A DNA stretch of 64,000 nucleotides from Kumtagia sp963839725 (GCA_963839725.1 CAWIWT010000043.1:1-64000), one strand, 5' to 3'; shown: positions 1 to 11,323, numbered from the stretch's first letter. Made by a program: numbers and translations. Notes: a model not told the origin generated them from the sequence alone.

Positions 1-114
1 TTCATGCTTCTCGAATGGTCCGACACATGTGGAGTAAGGCAAAATGTCGTCCGCCGGTTATGTAGACGATTACTACGGCAACCGCCAGCCAGCCTGCGGC
101 AGCCCAGCCTGCTG

Positions 115-326
115 CTGACCTCTCCGACTTTTCGCGCCGCGGTGCACTGCGCCGAAGCCGGCATAGCCGTGTATCCAAAGGATGCTTCCCAAGGCCGATC
201 CGCTTGGGGGAGCGGTCGAAGGCTTGGCTTGCGAGCGAAATCGCGGAGTGGCAACGCGAGCGCATTGCCGCACGAGGAAGCGGAACCGGAGACCAGGGGC
301 ACGGAGCGGCGAAAAGCCGACCGTGA
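115..326 (+). pseudogene. AlpA-like phage/element regulator remnant
   Basis: The last part of this stretch encodes a sequence of the form PRPIRLGERSKAW followed by LASEIAEWQRERIAAR, ending at a TGA at 324-326. This matches the C-terminal half of AlpA-type excisionase/regulator proteins, small DNA-binding helix-turn-helix proteins that often sit at the start of integrative-element replication modules. The N-terminal half is only faintly visible, in a different frame, with no acceptable start codon, so I treat it as decayed. It lies 9 bases upstream of the next small gene. AlpA identity is inferred from this pattern and the neighbourhood, not from a search. Confidence 0.35.
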
Positions 327-335
327 GGTCTTCGG

Positions 336-557
336 ATGAACCCATCGCCCGCCGCAAACGACAATCTAATCGACCGGACGCTCGAAGTCTGGAAGCCGCG
401 CCTCGGGCCTGATCTGAGCCGCGAGGACGCCCGGCAAATCGCCGAGAACGTCACTGGCTTCTTCGCCGTCCTCGCCGAATGGTCCCGCGCCGAGACGCCC
501 GTTCCGGCGAACGACACCGGTAAGCCCACCGCCTCCCCTAACGAGGAGGCGCGCTAG
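336..557 (+). CDS. Conserved small protein of an integrative-element replication module
   Basis: An ATG start gives a 73-residue soluble protein with no membrane segment or signal peptide. It begins MNPSPAANDN and has an amphipathic middle rich in Arg, Glu and Asp. It ends two bases before the ATG of the primase/helicase gene, so the two were probably translated together. I do not recognise a functional domain. Position and length fit the small unknown protein commonly found between an AlpA-type regulator and a primase in rhizobial integrated elements (family knowledge, not verified here). It is the only gene of the first 6 kb with no visible lesion. Confidence 0.6.
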   Translation: MNPSPAANDNLIDRTLEVWKPRLGPDLSREDARQIAENVTGFFAVLAEWSRAETPVPANDTGKPTASPNEEAR

Positions 558-559
558 TC

Positions 560-3500
560 ATGAGCCCGGAAATCACGCTGATAACGAAGCGCGACGCCAA
601 CCCACTCATGTCGAAGCGCATCTTCCTGACCGAGCAGGGCGAGGTCCGCAGTGACGGGTCTCAATGCTTGATGGTTCAGGGTACCGCCACGCGGGCCACG
701 GCTGAAACAGCCAGCGACCTTGCCGAGCACATCGTGTCCTGCGGTTCCGACCAAGCCATCGCCCTTGGCGCGTTGAAAACAGGCGTTCCGGATTTGGTGA
801 CGATCACCACCGAGAGGAGGTTGAAGGACAGTCCGGGCGCCATATCTCGCTCCCGGCAGTTCATCGACTATCGCCAGGAAACACCCGCCTGGGCGCTGAT
901 CGACTTCGACACCAAGGGCATGCCGGCAAACGTCGCGGCGGCCATAGAAGCCGCGGGGGGCGTATGGAGCGCGCTCCTGAGCGTCGCGCCAGGACTGCAA
1001 AGGGCAGCGCGCGTATCGCGGGCCAGCACGAGCGCCGGCCTGTTCCGCACCGACACGGGGGAGCAGTTCGCGGGTAGCTGGCGGCGCCCACCACTACGTG
1101 CTGGTCAAGGACGGGGGCGATATTGAGCGCTTCCTCCGCGATCTGCATGATCGGTGTTGGCTCCACGGGTTAGGCTGGCACCTGATCGGCGGCGCCGGAC
1201 AGTTGCTCGACCGCTCAGCTGGTCGATCGCATGGTCGCCTATGGGGAGCGGCTGTGTTTCGAAGGCGCGCCGATGATTGAGCCGCCGCTGGCGCAGGACC
1301 CGGCCAAGCGTATTCCCGAAGCATTCGAGGGCGAGGCAATCGACACCGGGCTGGTTGTGCCCCGGCTTTCGGGATACGAGCGGCACCGCCTCGATGAAGC
1401 CAAGGCCGTCAGCGCCGAGCGGCTTGGCAAGGCCGCCGCTGAAATCCGGACGCGGCACGACCGGGCGCTGGCCGAGAGGATATCGGCGAAGTCTGGCATG
1501 CCGCTCGTCTCGGCGTTGCGGCTGGTCTCAGCGCGGCATCGAGGTGTGCTCCTGCCGTACCTGGAACTGGACTTCGATCACCTGGGCATGGTGTCGGTCG
1601 CCGACGTGCTGGCGAACCCGGATCAATTCGTCGGCGAGACCCTCGCCGATCCGCTGGAAGGCGCGGAATACGGACGGTGCAAGGCCAAGGTCATGCAGGC
1701 CGACGACGGCGGATTGTTCATTCACAGCTTCGCCCATGGCCGGGCGTTCTATCTGCTGCGGCATGACGCGCGGTCGGCCAAAGCCGCGATAGCGCAAGCG
1801 CCGGCCGGCGGCATCGTGGACTACGCCATGGCGATTCTGGCCGCGAGTGAAATGGAGGCCGACGAGCTTGCCGACTTCGCTGCCACCGTCGCCAAGGCCG
1901 CGAACATTGGTGTCCGGGCCGTGTTGGCACGGATGGCCAAACAACGCCGGGAGCGGGAACAGGCAGAGCGGAAAGCGGCCATGGCGCCAGGGGCGGACGG
2001 CAGAATTGTTCGGCCGCGTCCGGAACCGGACGGCGAATTGACGCCGATTGTGACATTCCTGGACCAGCTTCTCGCTGCGGATCGGCGAGAGGAGCCGCCC
2101 ATGCGCGACGCATCGGGCAACCTGGTCGAGGTGCGGGTTCGAGAGCCCTGGGCTCTCCACCTTCTGACTGCGGATGGCACCAATGACACCGCCGACGATA
2201 TCGAAGCGATGAAGGCGCCCGCCGAACCGGGTCTGGTGCGGCTCACGCCGATCGGTGTCGAGATGCTCGTCGAACGGTATGTCCGCTGGACCGTGGTTAA
2301 GGAGAACAAGCAGTTACTTCGGCGCCCTGCCCAGACCGTACATCGATGCTTTGATGCAGCTTTCGCCGAGTGCCATTCCCGAGGTGCGGGCGATCAACAC
2401 GACACCGCTGATCTCAATGTCGGGGAACGTCATCGATGGTGTTGGCCTGGATCGCAACACCGGGCTGGTCCATCGGATCGATCCGCTGCTGCGCGCTTGC
2501 CTGCCGGCCGAGACACCGACCGAGCAGGCGGTCCGGGAGGCGGTGACTTTTCTCTTTGATGAGTGGCTGATCGATGTCGCGCTGGATCGGGTCGGCAAGG
2601 CCATCGCGATCATGATGGCGATGACACTGATCGAGAGGGCGTTGCTTCCGGAGCGGCCGGCATTTTTCGTGACCGCAGGGCAGCGTGGGGGCGGCAAGAC
2701 GACGCTGGTCATCATGATCACGCTGGCAGCGCTGGGTCGTCGGGCAGCCGCCGCCGGTTGGTCCGAAAACGCGGAGGAGCGCAGGAAGGCGCTGTTCTCC
2801 TATCTGCGCCAAGGCGTGGCGTGCCTCGCTTGGGACAATATCGCCCGAGGCTCGGCAATCAGTTGTCCGCACATCGAGGCGGCGCTCACAGCAGCCGAAA
2901 CGTCGGATCGCGTGCTGGGCGTTTCCCGCGTCGAAACAGTGCCGTCGACCACCGTGCAGATCTTTACCGGCAATTCGATTACGCCACGCGGCGACATGGC
3001 GAGCCGGTCGCTGATGCTGGCGCTGAACGTCGACCGCCCGGACCCGGAGAACCGCACCTTCGAGCATCCCGATCCGTTGGCCTGGACGCAGGCCAACCGG
3101 CCCAAGATCGTCCGCGCCCTCTATACAATATTGATAGCCGGGGCTGTGAACCGCCCCCAGCATCAGGAGGCGAAGACCCGGTTCAAGACTTGGTGGACCC
3201 TGGTGGGATGGCCGATGGAATATGCTGCCGGTTTGGTCGGGACCAGTGTGAACTGCACCGAATTGATGCGCGCAGGGGAGGTCGGGGACGAAGAGGCGTC
3301 GGCCGCATCGGCGGCACTGAGTATCCTTCGAGAAATCTGGGGAGACAGCAGATTTAGCTGCGAAGGACGTGGTTGAGGCCATGACGATCAAGCAACGAAG
3401 CTCGTGGTCATCGCCAACGAGCGCCGATGAAGTCGAAAACGCACGGGCCGAAGCCATCGCCGGCGCCTTGGGTGAACTGATCGGAAAGCGGTTGGATCGG

Positions 3501-4011
3501 CCCACGGCGCATAGCATCGGCAAGCTGTTTCAGAAGCGCCTGGTCGGCCGGCCCGCATGGATCGGAGACGGCCAGATGGTCGCCACGCTGCGCAAGTTCG
3601 AAGGGCATAGCCAGAATACTTATCGCATCGAGATAACGACCCCTGGGCAAAGCTCGGTTTCCGCAGACATTTCCGCCCCGGCCGATCCAGCCCATGACAT
3701 TCCCCACAATCCCCACATTCCCCGAGATGGGGGCGCTGGAGCGGGGAATGTGGGGAAAGAAGGGAATGATTCAGCCACCGCTGGGATCCCTTTCGTGATC
3801 ACCCAAGACATGCGCCGCCGTTTGAACGCACCTCGGCTATGACAGCGAAGCCATCCGCGCCATGACGCCAGAAGATGCTTGGCGGCTGCTTGGAGGTGCC
3901 GACAAGCCGGACGCCCCGTCGAGAAATGGTCCCGCGGACGGTGCGGAGGCAAACCGTCCCGCCAAATCTGCCCCGGAAGAAGCGCCGGCAGGGTGGAGTG
4001 CGCGGCTATGA
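560..4011 (+). pseudogene. Primase-helicase of a mobile element, broken by five frameshifts
   Basis: One long protein can be followed through five changes of frame, near 1078, 1217, 2306, 3355 and 3825. The N-terminal third has ALIDFDTKGM and, after the first shift, GGAHHYVLVKDGG, consistent with an archaeo-eukaryotic-type primase domain. The middle is helical. The C-terminal third carries a P-loop (AGQRGGGKTT, near 2678-2707), a possible Walker B (LAWDNIARG) and an FTGNSI sensor-like motif, as in replicative helicases of phages and plasmids. The final segment (TPEDAWRLLGG) ends with TGA at 4009-4011, overlapping the polymerase ATG as ATGA. The role would have been initiating replication of the element. 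It looks non-functional unless the indels are sequencing errors. Confidence 0.72.
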
Positions 4012-6223
4012 GCGCGGTCGACGCTCTGAGGGCGGCCAAGGACGCCGGTGTCAGCGTCACGCTGGACGGCGGCGATCTGGTGTTGCACGCGTCCGCGGAG
4101 CCGCCGCACACTGTGCTCAGCGGGCTATCACGCCACAAGGCGGCCATTGTTGCACTCCTGCGGGGGAACGATTTATGGACCGCGCCAGCAGGCGAGCCGC
4201 GGCCGATCCCAATAAAAGAACTGATCGCCGCGGCTGTGGTCAACGGCACCACATTCTCTCTTTCTGGCGCCCATGTAAGGCTAGGTGGCACGCCCCCGCC
4301 GCCAAACATCCAGCGTGAACTGCGTGCGCGCCGCAAGGAAGTGTGGGACCACCTCGGCGGTGCGGCGCTTGACCAGCCTGCGTTAGAACTGATGGCTCAC
4401 CTCGGCGTGGAAGCTGTTTTGGTGACCAACCCCGCGGAGGCTCTCGCTGCTCTTGGCAACGGCCCGCTCGGCGTCGACATCGAGACGGCCCACCGGCTGC
4501 CGCGGCCACCAGCTCGATTTACACGGCGCGGCGATCTCTCCGCTACCCAGCCCAAGTCCGATGATGAAGCAGGCCTAGACCCCCATCACGCCGAAATTGC
4601 TACGCTGCAACTGTACGCCGGCGGCCAGCAAAGCTTTGTATTTCGAGGGGCGGCCATCACTTCGGAAGTGCGTCGGCGCGTCCTTCAGGGCAATTGCATT
4701 GTCCACAACGCTGCATTCGAACTCGCCTTTTTTAGGCACCACTGGGGCGCCTTCCCTGTTCAATTCGAATGCACGATGCAGGCAGCGGGCCTGCTACTCG
4801 GGGTGCACCGCAGGGGCTTGGCGGACACCGCCTACGCCTGCATGGGCGTTAAGGTGCCCAAGGAGCTCCAGCGGTCCGATTGGGGTGCGGAGGAACTCTC
4901 GGCTGGCCAGATAGCATACGCTGCTGCCGACGCCGTCCTCGCCTACCGTCTTTGGCCGCGACTTAGCGAGGGTCTAAGGACAAAACAGCGATATCGCGCC
5001 TACGAACTCCAGCGGAACGTTATTCCGGCGGTCGTAGACATGCAGCTCCGCGGTATGGGCATGGACTTTGACGAACACGCTCGCCAGGTTGAGGAATGGG
5101 ACCGAGAACTGTCACAAGCGCGGCAGACTTTTGCCAACGAGACTCAATCGGCGCCTCCGTCAAAGCCTGACGACATCCGCAAGTGGTTGGAGACTGTGCT
5201 CGATGAGGAGGAGCGGCGCGCGTGGCCAACTACGAAGACCGGCAAGCTCTCCACCGCACGCAGCGATCTAGACCACCTGGCTGACAAGCCAGGTGCGCGT
5301 CCTCTGCTCAACATTCTGGCTAAGGAGAAGCTCAGATCGACCTTCGGCGCCAAACTCCGCAAGACGGTCAACTCCGTCACAGGCCGCTTACACACACAGT
5401 ATAATATTGCAGGTGCGAAGAGTGGCCGGTTCACGTCATCACGTCCTAACCTGCAGCAGTTGCCTGACGAAGCGAGCACCGGAGTTCAAGAAATGTATCG
5501 TCGCACGCCCCGGCTATCTGCTGATCGCTTGCGACTGGTCAGCCGTGGAACTCCGAGCGGCCGCATGGGTAGCGGGAGACGCAGCACTTGCAGATGAGCT
5601 CAACTCCGGCCGCGATTTTCACCGGCAAACCGCTGCCGCAATGGCGAGCGTACCGATCGAACAGGTGACCGACGATCAGCGCCAGGCGGCAAAGGCAGTC
5701 GCATTCGGTTCAATCTATGGGATGGGAGCCTAAAGGTCTTGTTCATGCCTTGTGGAGCGGATACCAGGTCGAAATCAGCGAAGACGAGGCCCGCCAAAAG
5801 CTTGATCGCTTCTTTGCCAAATATCGGAAACTCAGGCTGTGGTGCCGCAGCCACGCCGAAAAGTGCAGACGCGAGGGCCTGGTCCGCATCGGGTGTGGGC
5901 GCGTTGTTGAAGAACGTTGGGAGCCGGGTGGTCTAAGCTACCCGCAGATGTGTAACCTCCCGATTCAGGGTATTTGCGCCGACGCTCTGATGCGCGCGAT
6001 CATCCTTGTGAACGATCGTCTGGAAGAGGCTGGAATTGGCGGCGGCTTGGTTGCCGCAGTGCACGATGAACTATTGATCGAAGTGCCGGAGGGTGACGCG
6101 GAACGAGCTCGCGACATCCTTGAGCGGAGCATGGTGGACGCTTTCGTAGATACCTTTCCTGGGGCCCAGACCAACGGCCTCGCAGTCGCGAAGATCGGCC
6201 GAACTTGGGCCGACGTGAAATAG
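4008..6223 (+). pseudogene. Family A DNA polymerase (Pol I-like) with 3'-5' exonuclease domain, two frameshifts
   Basis: The ATG at 4008 overlaps the upstream stop. The 3'-5' exonuclease motifs are present: GVDIETAH (about residue 155), VHNAAFELAFF with Glu in place of the usual Asp, and YAAADAVLAYRLW. Polymerase motif A (CDWSAVELRAAAW), motif B (RQAAKAVAFGSIYG) and motif C (VHDELLIEVP) all follow, but motif A and the first part of motif B are read only after a frame change near 5470, and the rest after another near 5731. There is no 5' nuclease domain, as in phage- and element-borne polymerases. Both shifts are explained by one extra base (or four). The reading frames are otherwise free of stops, so decay, if real, is recent. 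Confidence 0.85.
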
Positions 6224-6312
6224 AGCTTTTCGTGGAATGCGCCGGCGGGCATTGTCACGGGAACGGGCTGGCACCCCAACTGCTGTGCCGGTATGACGAA
6301 CCACGCCGACTT

Positions 6313-9096
6313 TCAGATCGCGAGCGCTTCCTCCGCTGCCTTGTCTTCTGTCCAGGCAGCGCCTTCGGCCATGAGGCTGGTGCGCTCTTCCTGGGCCAAT
6401 GCCGCAGCGACGAGCGCTGACGCGCGATCGTGCGATGTCTGCTCGTTGAAGTCGCGATGGAATTCCTTGCTCGCCTGGTACCAAGCGTCAAGGTAGCCGA
6501 GCAAGCGCGCGGCGCGCTCGAACTGCCCGCGCTCGGCCGCAATCAGCGCCATGTGGTGCGTCGTCCAGGCGACGTAGTTCGACCGGCCGCCGACGGAACG
6601 CTCGTCGCGCAAGCTCTCCTTTGCGGCCTGTTCTGCCTCATCGACTTCACCGAGCGCCAACAGGTAGCCCGCGAGATTCGAGCGGGTGAGCATTACTGCC
6701 GGCCGATCCTTGTTGTTCGTGCCAATTTCGACAGCTTCGCGGGCAATCTCCACCGCTTGTTCGGCATGGCCGGCGCCATACTCGCGCTCGGCGAGATTGT
6801 TGAGGGCGTGGAGCAATCCGGATCGGTCGCCGAGCGCCCGATGCATCGTCGCCGCCTCGCGCAGCAGCTGTGTCCCCACCACAGAATCGCCTGCGTACCC
6901 CGTGCACACACCTGTCAAGTCGAGGCACTCCCCGAGGTATTTGCTAGGCCCGAGCGGCTCCAGGAGCGCACGCGCCTCGCGCAGCAAGGCTTCTCCCTCG
7001 GCCGTGTCGCCGGGCCGCACAAGCGCTGCGCCGGCGCGCATGAGCGCGACCCCCAAAGCCTGCGGGTCTGAGAGGCCGCGGTAGAGGTCGGCCGCTTGGA
7101 GCGCGGCGGCGGCAGCTACAGGATGGGAGAGGCTGTCGATGTAGAAATTCTTGGCCAACCAGAGCCGTGCTGCAGTGGCCAGCGGGGTCTGTTCATCGAT
7201 TTGCGCGAGCGCCGTATCGACCCATCTGATGAGCTCGGGGAAGAGCCACAGCTCCCAGAGCAGCCGCATCGAGCATCCGACCAGGTCGAGGCCGAGCGCC
7301 ACATCTCCATCCGGACCGAACGCCCACTCGACAGTCGTGCGGAGATTGTCCAGTTCGGGCGCATAGATTTGGAGCCAAGCGTCGGTGGGGGCGGTCGGCC
7401 AGACTTCCCCGGCCCTGACGTAGAACGCCAGCAAGTGCTCGGCGAGCCGCCGGTGCCAGTCGCCTTCGCCACATTCCACCAGCCTCTCGCCGGCATATTG
7501 GCGTGTCGACTCGAGCAGACGGTAACGGGTTTCGCTGCCGCTCGAATCGGCGACGACCAAGGATTTATCGACGAGCGATCCCAGCAGGTCGAAGATCTGC
7601 CACGCCTCCAGCGGAGCGCCGGCAGCGACGGCGGTGGCGCCGCCCAGCGTCCAGCCGCCGGCGAAGACCGACAGCCGCCGCAAGAGGGTCTGCTCACTTC
7701 CCGACAGAAGGTTGTAGCTCCAGTCGATCAGTGCTTTCAGCGTCTGCTGCCGGGGCAGTGCCGTGCGGCTGCCGCCAGTCAAGATGCGGAACCGGTCGTC
7801 GAGGTGCTTCGCTAGCTCCTCCGGCTTCAGCATCTTCAGCCGCGGCGCGGCCAGCTCGATGGCGAGCGCCACGCCGTCGAGCCGTCTACAGATCTCCGCC
7901 ACCGCCGGCGCATTGTCTTCAGCAACGGCAAAGCCGGCGACGGCCGCACGTGCGCGCTGGGCGAAAAGACGCACCGCGCCATAGCCTAACGCCGCCTCTG
8001 CCGTAATGCCTTCCAGCCGATCCGGAAACCCGAGGGACGGCATGCGATAGATGGCCTCACCGGTAATCGCCAGCGGCTCGCGGCTCGAGGCCAGCAGCGA
8101 CATTTTCGGGCACTTGCGGATGATCGCGTCCGCAAGACTCGCGACTGCCACGACGAGATGTTCGCAATTGTCGAGGATGAGCAGCGCCTGCTTTTCTCTG
8201 AGGAGACTGACGACGGTGTCGAGGGGCTTCTGCCGGGCGCCGATCGGAAAGCCGAACAGCGCTGTGATGTTCTCCGCGATGAGCTGCGGGTCCGTCAGTG
8301 GCGCCAATTCGACCAACCAAACGCCGTCGTCATACCGATCCAGCACCTCCGCCGCGACTTGCAGCGACGTGCGGGTCTTGCCGATCCCGCCCGAGCCGAC
8401 GAGCGTGACGAGCCGATTCTTATCCAGGAGCGCCTTGATCTCCGCCATTTCGTTCTCGCGGCCGATGAAGGCGGTGACCTGCTGTGGCAGGTTGTTCAAG
8501 ATTGCGGCAAGCGAACGCAGGGTCGGGAATTCGCTTGGGAGGTCCGGTGTGACGAGCTGATGGATTTCCTGAGATTCGGCGAGATCCCTTAGCCGATGCG
8601 GGCCGAGGCCGACGAGGCTCGACCCGAGTGGCAGCGATCCTCGAGAGAGTTCGGCGGCGACTGCCGAGACGAGCACCTGGCCTCCGTGGCCGGCGGCAAG
8701 CAGCCGCGCAACCCTGTTGAGCGGCTGGCCGAAATAGTCGCTGTCGCGCGCCTCGACCGCGCCCACATCTACTGCCATACGCACCTTCAGCCCGCCGATC
8801 TCGGCGAAACCGTCCGTCGCGAGTGCGCGCTGCCCGGCTAGCGCCGCAGCAAGCGCGTCTGAGGTGTTCGAAAAGGCCGCGCAAAAGGCGTCACCCACCG
8901 TCTTGAAGACCTGTCCGCCCGACTGCGAGATCGTCGCACGGAGGATGCTGTCGTGCCTTGCGAGTGCGATTTGCATGGCCGCCGGCGCTCGTTCCCAGCG
9001 ATCCGTCGAGCCTTCGATGTCGGTAAAGAGGAATGCCAGTATTCCGCCTCTGACGGGATTGTCCGTGGGAACGGGCGAAATGCCGGCCTCAGGCAT
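6313..9096 (-). CDS. Class III adenylate/guanylate cyclase fused to AAA ATPase and TPR region
   Basis: The 927-residue protein starts at the ATG at 9096; the open frame runs further upstream, but that DNA codes an oppA remnant. The N-terminal cyclase domain begins FLFTDIEGSTDRWERA, with a metal-binding Asp, and continues with GGQVFKTVGDAFCAAF. A NB-ARC/AAA-type ATPase follows, with a P-loop GSGGIGKTR near residue 232 and a Walker B LLILDNCEHL. The C-terminal half is helical, TPR-like repeats. Such proteins act as cytoplasmic signalling ATPases and may make cAMP; activity is not certain from sequence alone. It is convergent with the dead polymerase gene and looks intact. It is one of four cyclase-related sequences in the window. 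Confidence 0.85.
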   Translation of the reverse strand: MPEAGISPVPTDNPVRGGILAFLFTDIEGSTDRWERAPAAMQIALARHDSILRATISQSGGQVFKTVGDAFCAAFSNTSDALAAALAGQRALATDGFAEIGGLKVRMAVDVGAVEARDSDYFGQPLNRVARLLAAGHGGQVLVSAVAAELSRGSLPLGSSLVGLGPHRLRDLAESQEIHQLVTPDLPSEFPTLRSLAAILNNLPQQVTAFIGRENEMAEIKALLDKNRLVTLVGSGGIGKTRTSLQVAAEVLDRYDDGVWLVELAPLTDPQLIAENITALFGFPIGARQKPLDTVVSLLREKQALLILDNCEHLVVAVASLADAIIRKCPKMSLLASSREPLAITGEAIYRMPSLGFPDRLEGITAEAALGYGAVRLFAQRARAAVAGFAVAEDNAPAVAEICRRLDGVALAIELAAPRLKMLKPEELAKHLDDRFRILTGGSRTALPRQQTLKALIDWSYNLLSGSEQTLLRRLSVFAGGWTLGGATAVAAGAPLEAWQIFDLLGSLVDKSLVVADSSGSETRYRLLESTRQYAGERLVECGEGDWHRRLAEHLLAFYVRAGEVWPTAPTDAWLQIYAPELDNLRTTVEWAFGPDGDVALGLDLVGCSMRLLWELWLFPELIRWVDTALAQIDEQTPLATAARLWLAKNFYIDSLSHPVAAAAALQAADLYRGLSDPQALGVALMRAGAALVRPGDTAEGEALLREARALLEPLGPSKYLGECLDLTGVCTGYAGDSVVGTQLLREAATMHRALGDRSGLLHALNNLAEREYGAGHAEQAVEIAREAVEIGTNNKDRPAVMLTRSNLAGYLLALGEVDEAEQAAKESLRDERSVGGRSNYVAWTTHHMALIAAERGQFERAARLLGYLDAWYQASKEFHRDFNEQTSHDRASALVAAALAQEERTSLMAEGAAWTEDKAAEEALAI

Positions 9097-9112
9097 TTGC
9101 GGAACTAAGCCC

Positions 9113-9378
9113 CTACCGGTCGATGCTGATGAAGCGCGAGGGGTGGACATCCATGACGTTCTCCTCGCATCCCTCGAGTTTCGGCGAGACGATGCTCTGG
9201 TAGCTGAAGAAAAGCAGCGGCATGATGCCGAGATCATCCACCAGCATCTTTTCGGCTTCCGCGAGGACCTTCATGCGCTCTTGCGGATTGCCTCCCGGCC
9301 GCCGCGCAGCGGATTGTCAGGGCGGTAGCCCAGCTCGGTCAGTATCCTCGTCGCTTCGTCCTCGCGCTCGATCTGCGG
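9113..9378 (-). pseudogene. Internally deleted remnant of a second oppA-type binding-protein gene
   Basis: The antisense strand encodes PQERMKVLAEAEKMLVDD and then ENVMDVHPSRFISIDR, ending in TAG at 9113-9115. This is clearly paralogous to the C-terminus of the split oppA gene at 9644 (VHPSRFISVSR). Just upstream is EREDEATRILTELGYRPDNPL, matching a segment about 110 residues earlier in that protein. The DNA between the two segments is missing, so this is a fragment with an internal deletion plus a frame change. It abuts the start of the cyclase gene. No function is expected. Confidence 0.75.
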
Positions 9379-9643
9379 CATGGCGGCGTCGGATGCGCAC
9401 CTTAGCACATGATAGCGGTCGACGAGGTATTGGTCAGTAGGCCCGTCAAAATGAGTTGGTCCCGTCGCCAACGAACGGCCACTTAGGGTCAAACCCTCCC
9501 GTTTCCCGGGCGACCGCGGACGTTGACTAAGCGCTCATAAGCCGACGTTAGGTTAGGCGGCCCGATCGGAAGCGATGCGCCAACAGCGGTCATGAGGCGA
9601 CGCCCTCAAGGACGTTTAGCAAGACATCGGGCGGGGAATTTGA

Positions 9644-10797
9644 CTATCGGCTCACGCTGATGAAGCGCGAGGGGTGGACGTCCAGCGCGTTCTCTTCCCA
9701 GCCTGTGACCCGGGAGGAGACAATGTTGTGGAAGCTGAAGTAGAGCATCGGGATGAAGGCGACGTCGTCGATCATCACCTTCTCGGCCTCAGCCAGGAGC
9801 CGCATGCGCTCTTCCGGATTGTCGCCGGCCGCGGCAGCAGCATCCATCAGCCGCTCGAACTCCGCGCTGTCATAATGTGAGTAGTTGTTTCCGCTCGCGC
9901 GCCGCCCCAGGCCCAAGAACGTCTCGGGGTCCTTGTAATCGGCGATCCAGCCGCCAAGCCCAAGGTCGAAGTCACCGCCGTTTTCCATCATGCCGTAATG
10001 CGTGCCGACGTCCGTGTTGAGAATGGAGGCCCGGACTCCGAGCTGGCGGAGCCCCTCCTGGATCGCCACGGCATTGCCCTGGTTGTTGTCCGACTCGTAG
10101 ATGCGAAGCTCCAGCTTCAGCGGATTGTCGGGTCCATAGCCGAGCCCGGCGAGGATGGCCGCCGCCTCGTCCTCCCGCGCAAGCTGGTCCAGGCCCGCAT
10201 AGTCGGCCTCGTAGGGCGTGTAGCCGCCGATGCCGGGCGGCACCATGCTGTAGGCAGGGAACATGCTGCCTCCCCACACTTTTTCGGCAAGGAAGTCGCG
10301 GTCGATCGCCATGGAGATGGCGCGGCGGACCGTCGGGTTGCTCCAGGGTTCCTTGTCGAGCTTGATCGCGAAGTAATAGGTGCCGAGATAGGCGCCGACA
10401 TGCACCTCGTCACCAAATCTCGCGCGGAGGTCCGCGAGCTGCTCGGTCGGCAGGTCGTCGTTGGAATCGAGTTCGCCCGCCTGGAAGCGCTTGATCGCGG
10501 TCGAGCTGTCCGTCGTGGGGTAGAAATTCACAGTATCGAGCCTCACACTGTCGGAGTCATGAAACTTCGGGTTCTTGACAATCCTGACGTGGTCGTTCGG
10601 CACCCATTCCGCGAGGATGAAGGCGCCGTTTGAGACGAGATTGCCGGGCTTCGTCCATTCCGCGCCGAATTCTTCCACATTGGCCCGATGCACGGGATAG
10701 GCCGCCTGATGCTCCAGCATCTCGAGGAAATACGGCGTCGGCGCGTTGAGCGTGATCTCAAGTGTCTTCGGATCGATGGCGCGCGCGCCTATCTCTG
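9644..10797 (-). pseudogene. C-terminal part of an oppA-type peptide-binding protein, cut by an IS21 element
   Basis: About 384 residues of a family 5 extracellular solute-binding protein (dipeptide/oligopeptide ABC importers) are encoded from the right-hand boundary of the protein to its stop. Recognisable segments are IDPKTLEITLNAPTPYFLEM, VRRAISMAIDRDFLAEKVWGG and GLGGWIADYKDPETF. The N-terminus, with signal peptide, lies on the other side of the insertion at 15101-15531 in the same orientation. Rejoining the two gives a full-length family member of about 525 residues. The first codons here (SLHTE) derive from the IS end. No permease or ATPase genes are nearby, so it may have been an orphan binding protein. 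Confidence 0.85.
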
Positions 10798-11315
10798 TGT
10801 GCAACGACAATTGCGGTGGTGGGTCGGCGACGATTAGGATGACCGGGGCTGGGGAGGCTCAAGCGGGGCGCTTTGGCGAGCTTTCTGGGAGGGGCAGCCT
10901 TGTCGAGGGCGGTGCGCCTTCGGTAGCTTTCGGTGTTGATCTCCAGAATGGTCGCGTGGTGGACGAGGCGATCGATGGCGGCCACGGTCACGGCTGGATC
11001 GGGGAAGACCTTGTCCCACTCGCTGAACGGCTGATTGCAGGTGATGATGAGGCTCTTGCGCTCGTATCGCTCGGCGATGAGTTCGAAGAGCACGGCGGTT
11101 TCTGCCTGGTCCTTGCGGACGTAGCCGAGGTCGTCGAGGATGAGACAATCGAACTTGTCGAGCTTGGCAAGGCTAGCCGGGAGGAGGAGATCGCGCCGGG
11201 CGGCCTGCAGTTTCTGGACGAGATCGGTGGTTCGAGAGAAGAGCACGCGATAGCCGTGGTCGATGAGGCCGGCGCCGATGGCGGCGGCGACATGGGTCTT
11301 GCCGGTGCCGCTCGG
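10758..11315 (-). pseudogene. istB: IstB 3' part (IS21-family ATPase helper), separated from its 5' part
   Basis: This encodes the C-terminal two thirds of IstB: the remainder of the Walker A (GTGKTHVAAAIGAG), then LLFSRTTDLVQKLQ-like sequence, the Walker B (CLILDDLGYV) and the sensor ITCNQPFSEW. IstB is the AAA+ protein that helps IstA transpose. The 5' part lies at 13159-13486, and the break falls inside the P-loop between GPS and GTGKT. The frame also runs about 40 bases past the IS end into oppA, so the natural stop codon is missing. Confidence 0.8.
10798..10846 (+). repeat. Left terminal inverted repeat of the IS21-family element
   Basis: This 49-base end reads TGTGCAACGACAATTGCGG, continues through GGTGGTGGGTCGG and ends in CGACGATTAGGATGACCGG. 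It is inverted relative to 15052-15100; the inner 19 bases are identical and the outer part is degenerate. Both ends hold two copies of a CGACRATTNNGG-like submotif, the multiple transposase-binding sites usual for IS21. Confidence 0.85.
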
Positions 11316-11323
11316 AGCAGCGT

